Shown here piece after piece: positions 10,612-21,500 of a DNA stretch of 64,000 nucleotides. The DNA comes from Platanthera guangdongensis. Its lineage: Eukaryota; Streptophyta; Magnoliopsida; Asparagales; Orchidaceae. Positions within the stretch are counted from its first letter, which is position 1. The number at the start of each line of letters is the position of its first letter. The notes under the pieces are model-generated. The model worked only from the letters and a program-made list of their open reading frames with translations, ran no database searches and was not told the DNA's origin. Both the position numbers and the translations under genes were made by a program. The stretch spans positions 118,168,568 through 118,232,567 of the forward strand of contig CM077153.1 in NCBI GenBank assembly GCA_039583875.1, in the 5' to 3' direction.

Positions 10612-11130
10612 TTGTGTCTGCCTGTAAGTATCCGGGATGGGTGAGTAATGTTATAATGGTTAAAAAGTGGGAGGGAAATTGGAGAATGTGTGTAGACTTC
10701 TCTCTTTTAAATAAAGCGTGCCCTAAGGATTGTTACCCGCTGCCTCGAATCGAAGCGCTAGTTGACTCAGCCATCGGTTTCTCTCTTATGAGTTTTTTAG
10801 ATGCGTTTTCAAGATATCATCAAATACGCATGCATCCTCCGGATGTTAAGGACGTCACCTTCGTCACGTAGGATGGGTGCATCTGTTTTAATATGATGCC
10901 CTTCGGGTTAAAAAATGCGGGGACAACCTACCAAAGAATGATGGATTGGATCTTCCGAGAGCAGAAATGAAGGAACCTCGAGGTCTATGTGGATGACTTG
11001 ATGATCAAAAGTCGAGACCTAGGATCTCATGTCTTGGACCTTGAAGAAACCTTCAGAACTTTGAGAAAATATTAAATGAGGCTCAACCCCCTCAAATGTG
11101 TTTTTGGAGCCAATATGGGTAAGTTCCTAG
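10612..11130 (+). pseudogene. pol: Gypsy-B reverse transcriptase, first part (Tat lineage)
   Basis: The reading begins abruptly after the Gypsy-A LTR with YPGWVSNVIMVKK. It continues through RMCVDFSLLNKACPKDCYPLPRI, SFLDAFSRYHQIRM, MPFGLKNAGTTYQRMM and the catalytic YVDD (in EVYVDDLMIKS). These are RT motifs of Tat/Athila-type gypsy elements; the Lys-Ala-Cys-Pro-Lys-Asp motif is typical. In-frame stops occur at about 10869 (UAG), 10968 (UGA) and 11074 (UAA). The gene is cut at KFL by Copia-2 and resumes at 23236. The upstream gag, protease and RT start lie outside the window. Confidence 0.9.
11126..11130 (+). repeat. Target site duplication CCTAG of Copia-2 (left copy; right copy 23236-23240)
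   Basis: CCTAG directly precedes the LTR start at 11131 and directly follows the LTR end at 23235. With the element and one copy left out, the Gypsy-B RT frame runs on without a break (KFL then GHLLTPSGVEPNPDK), which proves the insertion site. Confidence 0.96.
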
Positions 11131-12648
11131 TGTTGGAACACCCTATTACTAATTTGGGTCAGGATCACTATGTCTCTAGGAACCTTTGTTTGACCTTCTG
11201 TATAGCTTAATAGGTCAATTAGAATTGAGTCTAAGGGTTAGAAGTCTAGGATTGGAAGCTGCCCTGAAGACCAAGTTTTTCAGACTGGAGACTAAGTCTG
11301 ATCGTCGAGCTCAGCATGACGATTCGTCAAACTCAGATCGACGATCGTCGAGCTCAACTTCGACAGATCGTCGAGCTCCACTCGACGATCGCTGAGCTCA
11401 ACTTCATAATATCGTCGAACTCCATTCGACGATCGGTGAGCTCAGTTCGACGATCTTGACTCTGCTTTGGATCTTTATCTCTGAGCTCAGTTCGACGATC
11501 TTTGAGCTCAGATCGACGATTATTTTTGCTGCTTGAGTTTTCCAGTTCGCTGAGCTCAGCTCGACGATAGCAGAGCTCAGTTCGACGATTTCAGATATCT
11601 TCCAGAATTCAAATTCAAATCAGACAGGAGTTATTCTGCAATTAATTCAGAGATTTGCTAGCCGTTTTCATTTATTTCTGAACCAAGTTTCAAGGGATCT
11701 TTCAAGGAATAATTCTGTGAACTTTCCTCCAGAAGAGTTTTTGCAATTAAGAATGCAATCAATGCAGGCCAACGGCTATCTTTGACAGAGAATGATATTC
11801 TATTCTGGAACAGAGAATAAAAGACAGAATGTTTTTGAATCAATATAGATGATATACAGAGATTAACAAGAAGAGTATACACAACAGAGATTACAGAGAC
11901 TCTTTCAAAATCTTCTGTCAAAAAGAATTCTGAAGAACACTCACTCAAGAGATCAAGCTTTCAAAATCTCTTCATCTTTCAAAGTGTTCAAGGCCAACAT
12001 CATTTCAAGACTCCAGACACTCAACATTTCAGCTTGCTGAAATTATCTATTGCTGGAGCTCTATCTTTGAAGGCCTATCACCCTCAAGCAAAGCTTTTAT
12101 TCCTGAAGATTTCAAGGATTCAGGGAGAGCTTTGACATCAATCCACATAGTCTTCTCAGTTGTTTGAGAAAGAGAAGACTGCCATCACTCTCTCACCCCC
12201 AGTTTGTAAAGGGTTTCTCAAACTCCCTTCAAAAGTTTGAATCTGGTTTTTGAGCACCTTGTCAAAAGCTCATTGGTGGCAAGACACCTGATCAAAAAAT
12301 CTGCTTTGGTTTTTGAGCACCTTATCAAAAGCTCATTGGTGCCCAGGACACCTGATCAACTCATCCTGCAGTGGATTCCTACCTAGGGTGGTAGAAGAGT
12401 GGATGTACCCAAGTTTGGGGAACCACTATATTTCCTTGTGTCCTCTGGCTCTGCTTGTTTACTTTTTGTTTCTGGCCTTGATTTGTCTGTGCTTAGTTTT
12501 TGCATAGTTTAGTTCTGTGATTAGATTTATATTTGCTTCCCTGTTCACACTTATTACAATAATTGTTGTAAAAGTATTTAAAAGTACTAAAACACCATAT
12601 ACTCTATTCACCCCCCTCTAGAGTATATCAGATCTAGTTGCACTTTCA
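11131..12648 (+). repeat. Copia-2 5' LTR
   Basis: It starts TGTTGGAACA and ends GCACTTTCA, giving 1518 bp. It holds TCGTCGA-type hairpins (11296-11592) and the CACCCCCCTCTAGAG motif near its end. About 85 bp close to the start are absent from the 3' LTR. The related Copia-3 LTR has similar sequence there (AATTTGGG, TTTGACCT, TATAGC), so the loss is in the 3' copy. Confidence 0.95.
11296..11592. repeat. TCGTCGA/TCGACGA hairpin array in the Copia-2 5' LTR
   Basis: Repeated units have the form ATCGTCGA-[6-7 nt]-TCGACGAT or the variant GAGCTCAGTTCGACGAT, about ten in 300 nt. The same array is at 21885-22175 in the 3' LTR. Differences between the two LTR copies inside the array are mostly transitions at CG steps (for example CATGACG against CACGACG). 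Confidence 0.93.
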
Positions 12649-12650
12649 AT

Positions 12651-12663
12651 TGGTATCAAAGCC
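12651..12663 (+). other. Copia-2 primer binding site
   Basis: TGGTATCAAAGCC starts two nucleotides after the LTR. It is the initiator tRNA-Met complement with one change in the standard sequence. The sequence from 12664 to the gag ATG at 12782 is an untranslated leader with no other feature seen. Confidence 0.9.
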
Positions 12664-12781
12664 AGGTTGGTTAAACATACCATACCTGATTGGTTGTACA
12701 GGCTAACACCTGAACCCCAAGATCCTAAACTAGATCTGTTTTTCTTTTGTATTTTATTATTAGTTTTTGTTTGCACAACTC

Positions 12782-14857
12782 ATGGCCCAAAACAAAGATT
12801 ATGCTAGCACCAGACCTCCAGTGTGCAATCTTTCAAAGTTTGCACTTTGGAAAGCAAGGATTATACTTTACATGAATTCCATTGACGAAGATATTTTCAA
12901 TTCTGTTTTGACAGTGTGTCCAAGACCCCCAGAGAGCACAAGCACAAATGTTGTTCCACCTCCATCAGGAACAGATGCTGACATCAAAAAATGGAAAGTA
13001 GCTGATGCCAAGGCTATGAACATCCTAGCCTAGACAATGTCAGATGACATATTCCAAAAGGTAGCTGAATGCAACTCAGCCAAGGAGATTTGGGACAAGC
13101 TCTCAGAAATTGTCTCAGGCTCAGCTGATGAGAGAAAGGACAGAAGATCCCATCTCATCTCCCAATATGAGAACTTCAAGAAGGGAGAGACTGAGTCAGT
13201 GGGAGACATGTACAACAGATTGAGTCTAATTGTCAGTGAGCTAAGGACATTGGACAAAGAGATTTCTCTGACAGAACTTAATGACAAGATCCTAATGTGC
13301 TTCCGCAGCACTTGGGATTCAAGAATCTGGCCAATTAAGGATGCCAGAAGTCTAAATGAGATCACCACTGAAGCCTTGTTGGGTAAGCTCAAATCTTATG
13401 AGCTACTCATCAAGAATAGAGAGGAAGAATAGAAGGCTGCTTCACCAGCCACAAGGAAAGAGAAAACCATAGCCTTTAAGGCAACTGAGGATATGCCTGA
13501 AGATAAGAGCACAGGCAATGATGAACTTCTCAGCTTGTTGGCCAAAAGATTCTACAAGATGGCCAGAAAGGACTTCAGAAGAAGATCATACAAGGAGCAG
13601 GACAAGCCAAGGTATGACAAGTCCATTAGCAACAATAAAGACATTATCTGCTTTGGTTGCAGGAAACCAGGGCACATAGTTCCTGACTGTCCAGAGAACA
13701 AGAACAAGGACAGAAGGGATAGAAAAGAAAGAAGAAAGGAGAAGGACCCCAAAAGGAATGGAAATGGCAAACCTTCTTCAAGCAGGAATAAGCATACAAG
13801 AAAAGGGTTTGTTGCTGAATCCTGGAGTGAGACAAAAGAGGAATCAGAAGCCTCATCCAGCTCCAGTGATGATGAGGATGATGCAGAAGAAAAGGAATTC
13901 TGCATGATGGCAATTAATGCCTCACAGCACAATTCAGAGGATGAAGAGTCAGAGTCAGACTCAGAAACCCAACCTGAAGAAGATCAGGTAATTAGTTCTT
14001 TTGATTTTACTTCAGAAGATTTTAAATCTGAATTTAAAGCACTGTGTTTAGACCTGCTAAAGTCTGAGAAAGAGATTATCTCTCTCAGAAATCAATTATC
14101 TGAACACAATGTTTTAAAGTCAGAAAACCTCAAACTCTCTCAGGAGTTGGAGAACTGTAGGGAACAGATAGCTACACTGAAAAGTGAGCTCTCTGAGGCC
14201 AAGAAGCTTGAAGAATCCCTTAATGGGAGAAGCATCAAGCTGATGGACATCACAAGCACAATGAACTCTAGATTCAACAGTACACTGGGCTTGGGTGCTT
14301 CATCCAGCCAACCTATAGTCCTAACAACTCCCATCAAGTTTATTTCTAGCAAGGGAAAGGGAGTTGTAGAGGTTGCCAGGAAAAATTCTGATCTGCCTCA
14401 GAAAACTAAGTCCCAGCAAAAATCGTCGAACGGAGATCGACGATCGCCGAATGAAGATCGACGATCGCCGAACGCAGCTCGACGATCTCAGGAAAAATCG
14501 TCGAACGCAGATCGACGATCTCAGCCAAAGTTGTCGAACGCAGCTCGACGATCTCATATACCTGACTTCAGTCATAGTCGACCGTCGAACGGAGCTCGAC
14601 GATCTGACCCAAGATCGTCGAACTCAGCTCCAAGATCGTCGAACAGAGGTCAAAACTCTGGAAACTTTTTCAAAGGCAAATCAAAATTGAATCCTAAGGG
14701 TTCTTCATCCCAAACCTTTAACCCTTATACTGAATGGATTTTACCTCCAAGGAGATATCATCCTGAAGGATATAAGAGTCAGCCAGGGATGTCTTTCATT
14801 TCTGAATTTAGAGGTTATCAACCTAGGCCCAAGGTAAACTGGGTCAAAAACAAGTGA
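12782..14857 (+). pseudogene. gag: Copia-2 gag with two in-frame UAG stops
   Basis: One frame runs from the ATG at 12782 to UGA at 14855-14857, about 690 codons, with UAG at 13031-13033 and at 13430-13432. The N-terminal half is a copia gag domain (FALWKARIILYMNSID, KEIWDKLSEI, SLIVSELRTLD, ILMCFRSTWDS, LLGKLKSYEL). A CCHC zinc knuckle CFGCRKPGHIVPDC is encoded at about 13652-13693. Next come a Lys/Arg-rich stretch, a very acidic Ser/Glu/Asp stretch, a coiled-coil-like region and RSIKLMDITS. The C-terminal part is made of SSNxxRRS peptide repeats that translate the DNA hairpin array at 14424-14645. Gag would build the particle and package RNA. As it stands the product would be truncated. Confidence 0.92.
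14424..14645. repeat. TCGTCGA hairpin array inside the gag coding region
   Basis: Six to eight units of the form TCGTCGAACGGAGATCGACGA sit in frame within gag. Arms are 7-8 nt and fully complementary, with 6-7 nt loops. The protein reads SSNGDRRS, SPNEDRRS, SPNAARRS, SSNADRRS, LSNAARRS and so on. The word matches that of the LTR and of the spacer before the last ORF. Copia-3 has the same array at the same place in gag (62928-63180). Confidence 0.92.
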
Positions 14858-14873
14858 ATTGTTTCATGTGTAG

Positions 14874-17800
14874 GTGAAGACCTATCCAACATCTAACCAG
14901 CAATGGTATTTGGATAGTGGGTGCTCTAAGCACATGACAGGGAATAAGGACAACCTCATATCCTTCAGAGCCAAGCTTGGACCCAAAGTTATCTTTGGTG
15001 ATTCCAACTTTGGACAAACTAAGGGATATGGTGCAGTACATATTGGATCAGTAACCTTCAAGAAGGTAACATATGTGGAAGGACTGAATCACAACCTGAT
15101 CAGCATCAGTCAGCTATGTGATGAAGGCTACCAGGTGACCTTCAGCAAAACCTTATGCAAAATCAAGTCAGAGGACAACACAACTGTATTGACAGGTAAA
15201 AGGAAAGGTAACATCTATTTAGTAGATTTTCTTTCAACTGATATAGATATTTGCTTGTTTAATTCAGTTTGTAGACCAAATGTTTTATGGCATAAGAGAC
15301 TAGGACACCTAAACCTTAGAACTATTGCTAGGCTATCCAAGGACAACCTTGTTAGAGGACTACCTTCTGGCCCCTACAAGAAGGAAGGACTCTGCAAGGC
15401 TTGTCAATTAGGCACGCAAACTAAAAATAGTTTTAAGTCACTTAATAAGAGTGATTCACCTAGGATATTGTATCTGTTACACATGGATCTATTTGGACCC
15501 ATCACAGTACAAAGCCTAGGAGGGAAATCCTACACTTTAGTAATTGTAGATGACTTCTCTATATTCACTTGGGTGTTCTTTATAAGGAAGAAGTCTGATA
15601 ACTTTAAGTGTCTGACAGAGTTTCTCAAATGTATACAGATTGAGTTCAATACTCACATTGCCCTGATCAGAAGTGATCATGGGACAGAGTTTGATTCTCT
15701 TCTTATGCAAGAGTTCTGTCAGAGTGAAGGGATCAGGCATACTTTCTCAGCTCCTAGAACTCCTCAACAAAATGGGGTAGCTGAAAGGAAAAATAGAACC
15801 CTTATTGAATCTGCCACTACATTGTTGTCAGATGCTCATCTACCTCTATCCTTTTGGGCAGAGGCAGTGAACACCTCCAACTATGTGCTGAACAGAAGTC
15901 TGATACATAAACTGAAGGGAAAGACTCCCTATGAATTACTCAAAGGGAAGAAACCTAAAGTTGACTATTTTAGAATTTTTGGTTGTATTTGCTATATTCA
16001 CCATAATGACAAGAAATATTTAGCAAAATTTCAAGCCAAAGCTGATGAAGGAGTATTTCTGGGATACTCCATGATCAGCAAGGCTTATAGGGTCTATAAT
16101 AAATCATCTTTGAAAATTGAGGAATCTATTCATATTTCATTTGATGAAACTAACATGTCTTTCAAGGAGAAGATTTCTTCTACCATAGAACCTGTGCAGG
16201 AACACTCTCTAGTTGAAGATATGAACAAGTTACAGGTTGCTCAAGAAGAAGAAAGTAGTGAAGAGGAAGGGAATGCCCCACACATTGAAGCACCACTTGA
16301 AGAGCCAGTTGTTGTACCACAAGAGGAAACAACAACACAGGTTGGTGAACAATCAACACCCCCTATTGATTTAGTAATATCAAGAGACCATCCAATTTCC
16401 CAAATAATTGGAGAGCTCTCAGCTGGTGTGCAAACCAGAAATCAGGTCAACCAAAACCTGTTGCACACCTGCTTCCTTTCTCAAATTGAACCTCAGTCCA
16501 TTCAAGATGCAGAGCAAGATCCACACTGGATCATTGCAATACAAGAGGAGTTGCATCAATTTGAGAGGAACAAAGTATGGGAACTAGTGCCAAAGCCTAA
16601 GGATCATTCCATTGTTGGAACAAAATGGGTATTCAGAAATAAACTGGATGATCAAGGAGTAATAATAAGGAACAAGGCAAGGCTAGTTGCCCAGAGATAT
16701 TCTCAAGAAGAAGGAATTGACTACGACCAGACTTTTGCACCTGTTGCAAGATTGGAAGCCATCAGGATATTTCTAGCTTATGCAGCTCATAAAGGCTTCA
16801 AAGTCTATCAGATGGATGTCAAAAGTGCTTTCTTGAATGGAGACATCAAAGAGGAAGTTTATGTCAGACAACCTCCAGGTTTTATCTCTCCAACTTATCC
16901 TGATTATGTTTTTAGACTGAACAAAGCATTATATGGTCTCAAGCAAGCTCCTAGAGCATGGTATGAGACCCTAGCATGCTTTCTCTTGGAAAATGGTTTT
17001 ATAAGGGGTAGAGTAGACCAAACTCTTTTTATTAGAACCCATAAGTCCCATACCCTACTAGTGCAAATTTATGTAAACGATATCATTTTTGGTTCTACTG
17101 ACTCAAAATTGTGCAGAAGGTTTTCTAACCTGATGCATTCTAAATTTGAGATGAGTAGCATGAGTGAGCTATCCTTCTTCCTAGGATTGCAAGTCAAACA
17201 ACATGCTGAAGGCATCTTTATTTCTCAAACCAAATATGCTAATGAACTGGTTAAGAAATTTGGTATGTCTGAGGCATCTTGTATGAAAACACCCATGCCT
17301 ACCAATGCTGTATTGGATGCTGATAAACATGGAAAACCTGTTGATCAGACAACATATAGAGCAATGATTGGCTCTTTACTGTATCTTACAGCTAGTAGAC
17401 CAGATATAATGTTTGCTACATGTATATGTACTAGGTTCCAGGTAAGCCCTAGAGAGTCACACCTAACATTAGTAAAGAGGATTCTCAGGTATGTTAAAAG
17501 TTGTCCAAATCTAGGTCTCTGGTATCCAAAAGATTCAGCATTTGATTTAACTGGATTCTCTGATGCTGATTATGCTGGATGCAGAATTGACAGGAAAAGC
17601 ACCAGTGGAACTTGTCAGTTCCTTGGTGACAGACTTGTCTCTTGGTTTTGTAAGAAACAAACATCTGTGTCAACCTCAACTGCTGAAGCTGAATATATGG
17701 CTGCAGGCAGTTGTTGTTCACAAATATTGTGGATTCAAAACCAACTCCTAGACTATGGTTACAACTTAGAGAAGTCTAAAATCTTTTGTGACAATACAAG

Positions 17801-18023
17801 TGCTATTTATATAGCTCAAAATCTAGTCCTCCATAGTAGGACAAAACACATAGAGATAAGGCATCATTTCTTAAGGGACAATGTTGAAAAAAACAAAATT
17901 GAATTGCAATATATTTCAACTGATTTACAAAGGGGAGATATTTTCACCAAGCCTTTGGATGAAAAGAAACACACCTTCTTCCTAAATCAGTTAGGAATGT
18001 TAGATGGAGGAAGCCTTAAATAA
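14874..18023 (+). CDS. pol: Copia-2 pol: protease, integrase, reverse transcriptase, RNase H
   Basis: The open frame of 1049 codons begins 16 nt after the gag stop in a different frame. It has no ATG at its start, so it is probably reached by a frameshift or is part of a gag-pol fusion. The protease has WYLDSG (residues 11-16). The integrase has a zinc site (H140, H145, C174, C177) and the DDE residues D205, D268 (RSDHGTEF) and E304 (NGVAERK). The RT has [34 protein letters not shown] and, at 733-736, YVND instead of YVDD (AAC at 17076-17078). RNase H follows ([26 protein letters not shown]). The Asp-to-Asn change hits a metal-binding residue and should abolish polymerase activity. Otherwise the frame is intact. 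Confidence 0.95.
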   Translation: MKTYPTSNQQWYLDSGCSKHMTGNKDNLISFRAKLGPKVIFGDSNFGQTKGYGAVHIGSVTFKKVTYVEGLNHNLISISQLCDEGYQVTFSKTLCKIKSEDNTTVLTGKRKGNIYLVDFLSTDIDICLFNSVCRPNVLWHKRLGHLNLRTIARLSKDNLVRGLPSGPYKKEGLCKACQLGTQTKNSFKSLNKSDSPRILYLLHMDLFGPITVQSLGGKSYTLVIVDDFSIFTWVFFIRKKSDNFKCLTEFLKCIQIEFNTHIALIRSDHGTEFDSLLMQEFCQSEGIRHTFSAPRTPQQNGVAERKNRTLIESATTLLSDAHLPLSFWAEAVNTSNYVLNRSLIHKLKGKTPYELLKGKKPKVDYFRIFGCICYIHHNDKKYLAKFQAKADEGVFLGYSMISKAYRVYNKSSLKIEESIHISFDETNMSFKEKISSTIEPVQEHSLVEDMNKLQVAQEEESSEEEGNAPHIEAPLEEPVVVPQEETTTQVGEQSTPPIDLVISRDHPISQIIGELSAGVQTRNQVNQNLLHTCFLSQIEPQSIQDAEQDPHWIIAIQEELHQFERNKVWELVPKPKDHSIVGTKWVFRNKLDDQGVIIRNKARLVAQRYSQEEGIDYDQTFAPVARLEAIRIFLAYAAHKGFKVYQMDVKSAFLNGDIKEEVYVRQPPGFISPTYPDYVFRLNKALYGLKQAPRAWYETLACFLLENGFIRGRVDQTLFIRTHKSHTLLVQIYVNDIIFGSTDSKLCRRFSNLMHSKFEMSSMSELSFFLGLQVKQHAEGIFISQTKYANELVKKFGMSEASCMKTPMPTNAVLDADKHGKPVDQTTYRAMIGSLLYLTASRPDIMFATCICTRFQVSPRESHLTLVKRILRYVKSCPNLGLWYPKDSAFDLTGFSDADYAGCRIDRKSTSGTCQFLGDRLVSWFCKKQTSVSTSTAEAEYMAAGSCCSQILWIQNQLLDYGYNLEKSKIFCDNTSAIYIAQNLVLHSRTKHIEIRHHFLRDNVEKNKIELQYISTDLQRGDIFTKPLDEKKHTFFLNQLGMLDGGSLK

Positions 18024-18112
18024 TATCCAAGATTTTGAAAGCTAAAAATTGACCAAGACTAGGCAAAAATTCTGATTTTTCTTAGTGTCTAGAATTTTTC
18101 TGATCTCTGAAC

Positions 18113-18376
18113 TGCGCTCGACGATTTCCCCTAAGATTGTCGAATGGAGATCGACGATTTCCAGAATCGTCGAACTGAGTTCAACGCCTCTTAGATAGTA
18201 TGAACTATCTCTTCCGGTCAACGATCGTCGAACGGCGCTCGACGATTATGTTCACTGAACGATCGTCGAACGGAGCTCGATGCCTTCCAAGATCGTCGAA
18301 CGGAGATCGACGATGTTGGAGTCTCTTCAGATTCCTTTAGAAGCCTCGATCGTCGAACTAAGTTCAACGATCTTTC
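18113..18376. repeat. TCGTCGA hairpin array between pol and the last ORF of Copia-2
   Basis: About seven units such as GATCGTCGAACGGCGCTCGACGAT occur between the pol stop (18023) and the TATA box at 18395. They use the same word as the LTR and gag arrays. The stretch has no coding signal. Position and make-up match the GTGTCGACAC array at 933-1262 in Copia-1. Confidence 0.92.
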
Positions 18377-18394
18377 CAATTCTGCGTCGAACCC

Positions 18395-18404
18395 TAATAT
18401 AAAA
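18395..18404 (+). promoter_or_regulatory. TATA box (TAATATAAAA) before the Copia-2 last ORF
   Basis: TAATATAAAA lies directly after the hairpin array and 115 nt before the ATG at 18519. Copia-1 has the same arrangement (TATA at 1308, ATG at 1413). It is a candidate internal promoter by position and sequence only. Confidence 0.55.
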
Positions 18405-18500
18405 CTCATTTTTCGCCGTCGTTCTCTCTTGCGCTTTCGATTTCTCTGCAAGAATCTTCTTCCCTCCAAACAGTTCTACGCTTGGTCATTTTGTTTGTTG

Positions 18501-18513
18501 AATTTTTTTGCAG
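18501..18513 (+). promoter_or_regulatory. Candidate 3' splice site just before the last ORF of Copia-2
   Basis: AATTTTTTTGCAG, a pyrimidine tract followed by CAG, ends five nucleotides before the ATG at 18519. Copia-3 has the equivalent CTTTTTTTGCAG before its ATG (44385-44397 on the - strand). The matching donor is not identified. Confidence 0.45.
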
Positions 18514-18518
18514 GTACA

Positions 18519-21500
18519 ATGGCTGTATCAGTTGCTATTCTAGCCGCAATGAAGTTTGATGCAGGCTTCGACATTGATATGGAATCATTCAGCACTACTG
18601 ACCAAGTTTTCCAAGACATTCTGAGTTTATTCAAGGATCAGAACTTGTCTGCCCTCATGACCACCAGGATAAAGCTGGCCTCAGATGAAATCAAGGAATG
18701 GGTTTACACTGCTCACAATCTAGACAACAACACAATAGTTGGGTCCATTGCTGGAACTCAGGTACCTCTGACCCCCACCATTCTAATAGAGGTTTTTGGA
18801 CTAAGGAATGGAGATGTTTCTGCTGAGTTATCTGGAGAGGAGTTTGCTGACATACTTGCCAGGATGGGTCATCCAGAGGGAAACCCTAGCAAGTTATTCA
18901 AAAGGAACTTGTCTGTTGAGTACAGGTTCCTAGCAGATGTTGTAGGAAAAGTGCTGCTGGCAAAGCACTCAGCTCATGATACTATCTCCAGACATCAGCT
19001 CTGTCTCATGGGAGCTCTGGTGGATAAGAAAAGTTTGAACTGGGGAGAGGTCTTCTTTGACCTAATCAAGAAGAAAATCAACAAAAGCTTTGTTAATTTT
19101 GGAAGGATTATTGGAGTCTTCCTGCAGAACAAGTGCCCCGCTTTGCTGGTCTCCTCTGGAGTGCACATCAATGCCTCCAAGAGACTCACATGTGCCCTCT
19201 TTGGCAAGTGGGACAGGCAAATAAGCAAGCCCAACAGGCCCTCCTCTAGTGCTCCTTCAGGCACCAGGACTCACAGAGTCACTCCCCCACAGGTCTCTGC
19301 TCCTGCAGAAGACCTGGCTGCTGCTGTTGCTGCCTCTTCTCCTCCTCCAATTCCAACCCTACCTCTTCCATCCACCATTCCATCTTCAACCCCCATTACC
19401 ATATCCAGCCCATCTCCAACCTCAACTCCATCTCCAGACCCAATTCTACCTCCACCTGCAGACCACTTCCACCCATTATTTTCTTACCCCCCACCAGATA
19501 TCACATCATCACCTTCAATACCATCTTTCACCCTTCTGGATGACTCCTACATGGATGATTCCCCCTCATCTCCTCCTGAGATACCCTCCTCCTCCACATC
19601 TTTTCAAGATCTCCTCCTCCACATCATTGACCAACCAACATTCACTCCACCCATATCCATCCCCTTGTCCTCCATATCCACCATCCCCACACCTGAGCCA
19701 TCCATCCCTCCACTATCCAGCCCTCCTCTTCCAGCATCCTCAGCTATCCCTACTCCATCTACCTCTGCTCCTGTGATTGAGCAAGTAGACCTCTCAGCCC
19801 TAGCTGACAGGTTGTATGAGCTCATTGCCCCCAGGCTATCTCTATTGTTAGAGACCTCCTTAGCTCCTCTACAACTGTCAGTGGCAGCTCTCTCTGCCAG
19901 GCTTTCCTCCCTCCTTCCTCAGGCAGCACCTCCAGCAGTGTGCCTTGATACAGATGTATCTGTATCTAGGCAGGGGGAGATGCCATATGAAGCAAGCCTT
20001 CATGCTGTTGCTGTTGCTGCTTCTACTCCTGCTGCTGATGATATTGCTGCTGCTGCTGAGATTTCTGTGTCTGCTGCCTCTTCTGCTACTGTTGCTGTGC
20101 CTCCAGAATGTCAGGCTCCTACTACAGTTCTGGCAATAGACCTACAGTCTTTGCTTTCTGCCTTTGATCCTACCTTCTTCAGCCATCTCCCAGAGGTTAC
20201 TGCTGTCCAGCCCTCAGAAGACCTATCTAAGGCACTGGTGCCTTTTTCTGGCTGTGACCCCAGCATCATCTCTTCTTTTGTACACTCAGTGATTGCTGCT
20301 GCTGCTGCTGTTGAAGAAAGGACTGCCTTTGCTTCTGAAATTGCTGTTGCTGCTGCTGAAGATGTTCTCACTGCTGCTGAAATCCCAATTGTTTCTGATG
20401 AGCAGACATCCAAGGATTTTCTGATGTCAGAGGCCACTGTTTTTGAGCCTGCTGCAGTTTTTGATGTTACTGAAATTTCTGCTGATAGTGAGACTGTTAC
20501 AGTTACTTCTGCTGTCACTACTCCAGTATCTGTTGCATCTGCTGTACTTGTTCCTGTTGCACCCTCTCCATCTGCTGCTCCATCTGCTGCTGTCACCTCT
20601 GCTGCTGCTGTTGTTGTTCCTGCTTCACCTCCTGTATCTGCATCTGTTCAATTAAAGAAAGATCTTATGAAGAAGATAGATGCTATATATGATGACCAGA
20701 GTTCTGAGACTGATGAATTCAAAACAGACTCTGATGATTCAGCTGCTACTATTGCAAGAAAAAGGAAAGCTAGGAGCAAGGCTATGAAAAGGGTTCCTCC
20801 TGCAAAAGTCAAGGATAATAATGATATTCCTTATTATATTCTGCATAACTGCCAAATTACTGAACATTGGATGCAGTATTCCAAAAACCAGTTGAAAGCC
20901 ATGAAGAAGAAGAGAAAGTATGAGAAGGGCTCATCCCAGTTCCAGCACCCTCATCCTCCTCCACCACCTCCTCCTGATGCAGGTGCAGGTGGCAGCTCTG
21001 CAAGTCAAGCCCCAGCTAGAAGCCAGGCTCCCTATCAACCCCATGCCAGATCCTACCAAAGGGAAAGCCAGTCTAGGGGTTCTTATTCTAGGAGAGGAGG
21101 ATACAGGGGAAGTCAAAGAGATTTTTAGGTTTATTCTAAAGGGCATTCCAGGCAGCACCCATACTCCAGGGGAGGACATGTTTCAGCTGATACTACTTCT
21201 GGTCCCTTCCCCTACAAGCTCAAAGAGACAGTGTCTGCTAGGCCTCCTCAAGACAATTCTTCCAACAGGTATGAGCCACCTGTACCATTTGAGGACCCTG
21301 AAAAGAATCCATCTGCTTGGACTGCTAGGATGAAGGAAATGGCTGCATTAGATCAGATAAAGAAGGCCAAAGAACAAGGGCTAGACACTTCCAATATTTC
21401 TACTATGTCAGAACAAAGACAAAAGGAGTTAGAGAGATATGCTTCCAGCAAATTCTTTGATGCAGACAGATATATGGAATTGCATCCTGCTGCTGTGGTT

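Noticed and set aside
19249..20655. Long frames in other registers rich in Leu, Pro or His (for example 19249-19776 and 20111-20596 on the - strand).
   Set aside because: They are shadows of the Pro/Ser and Ala/Val-rich part of the Copia-2 last ORF, caused by its skewed codon use.
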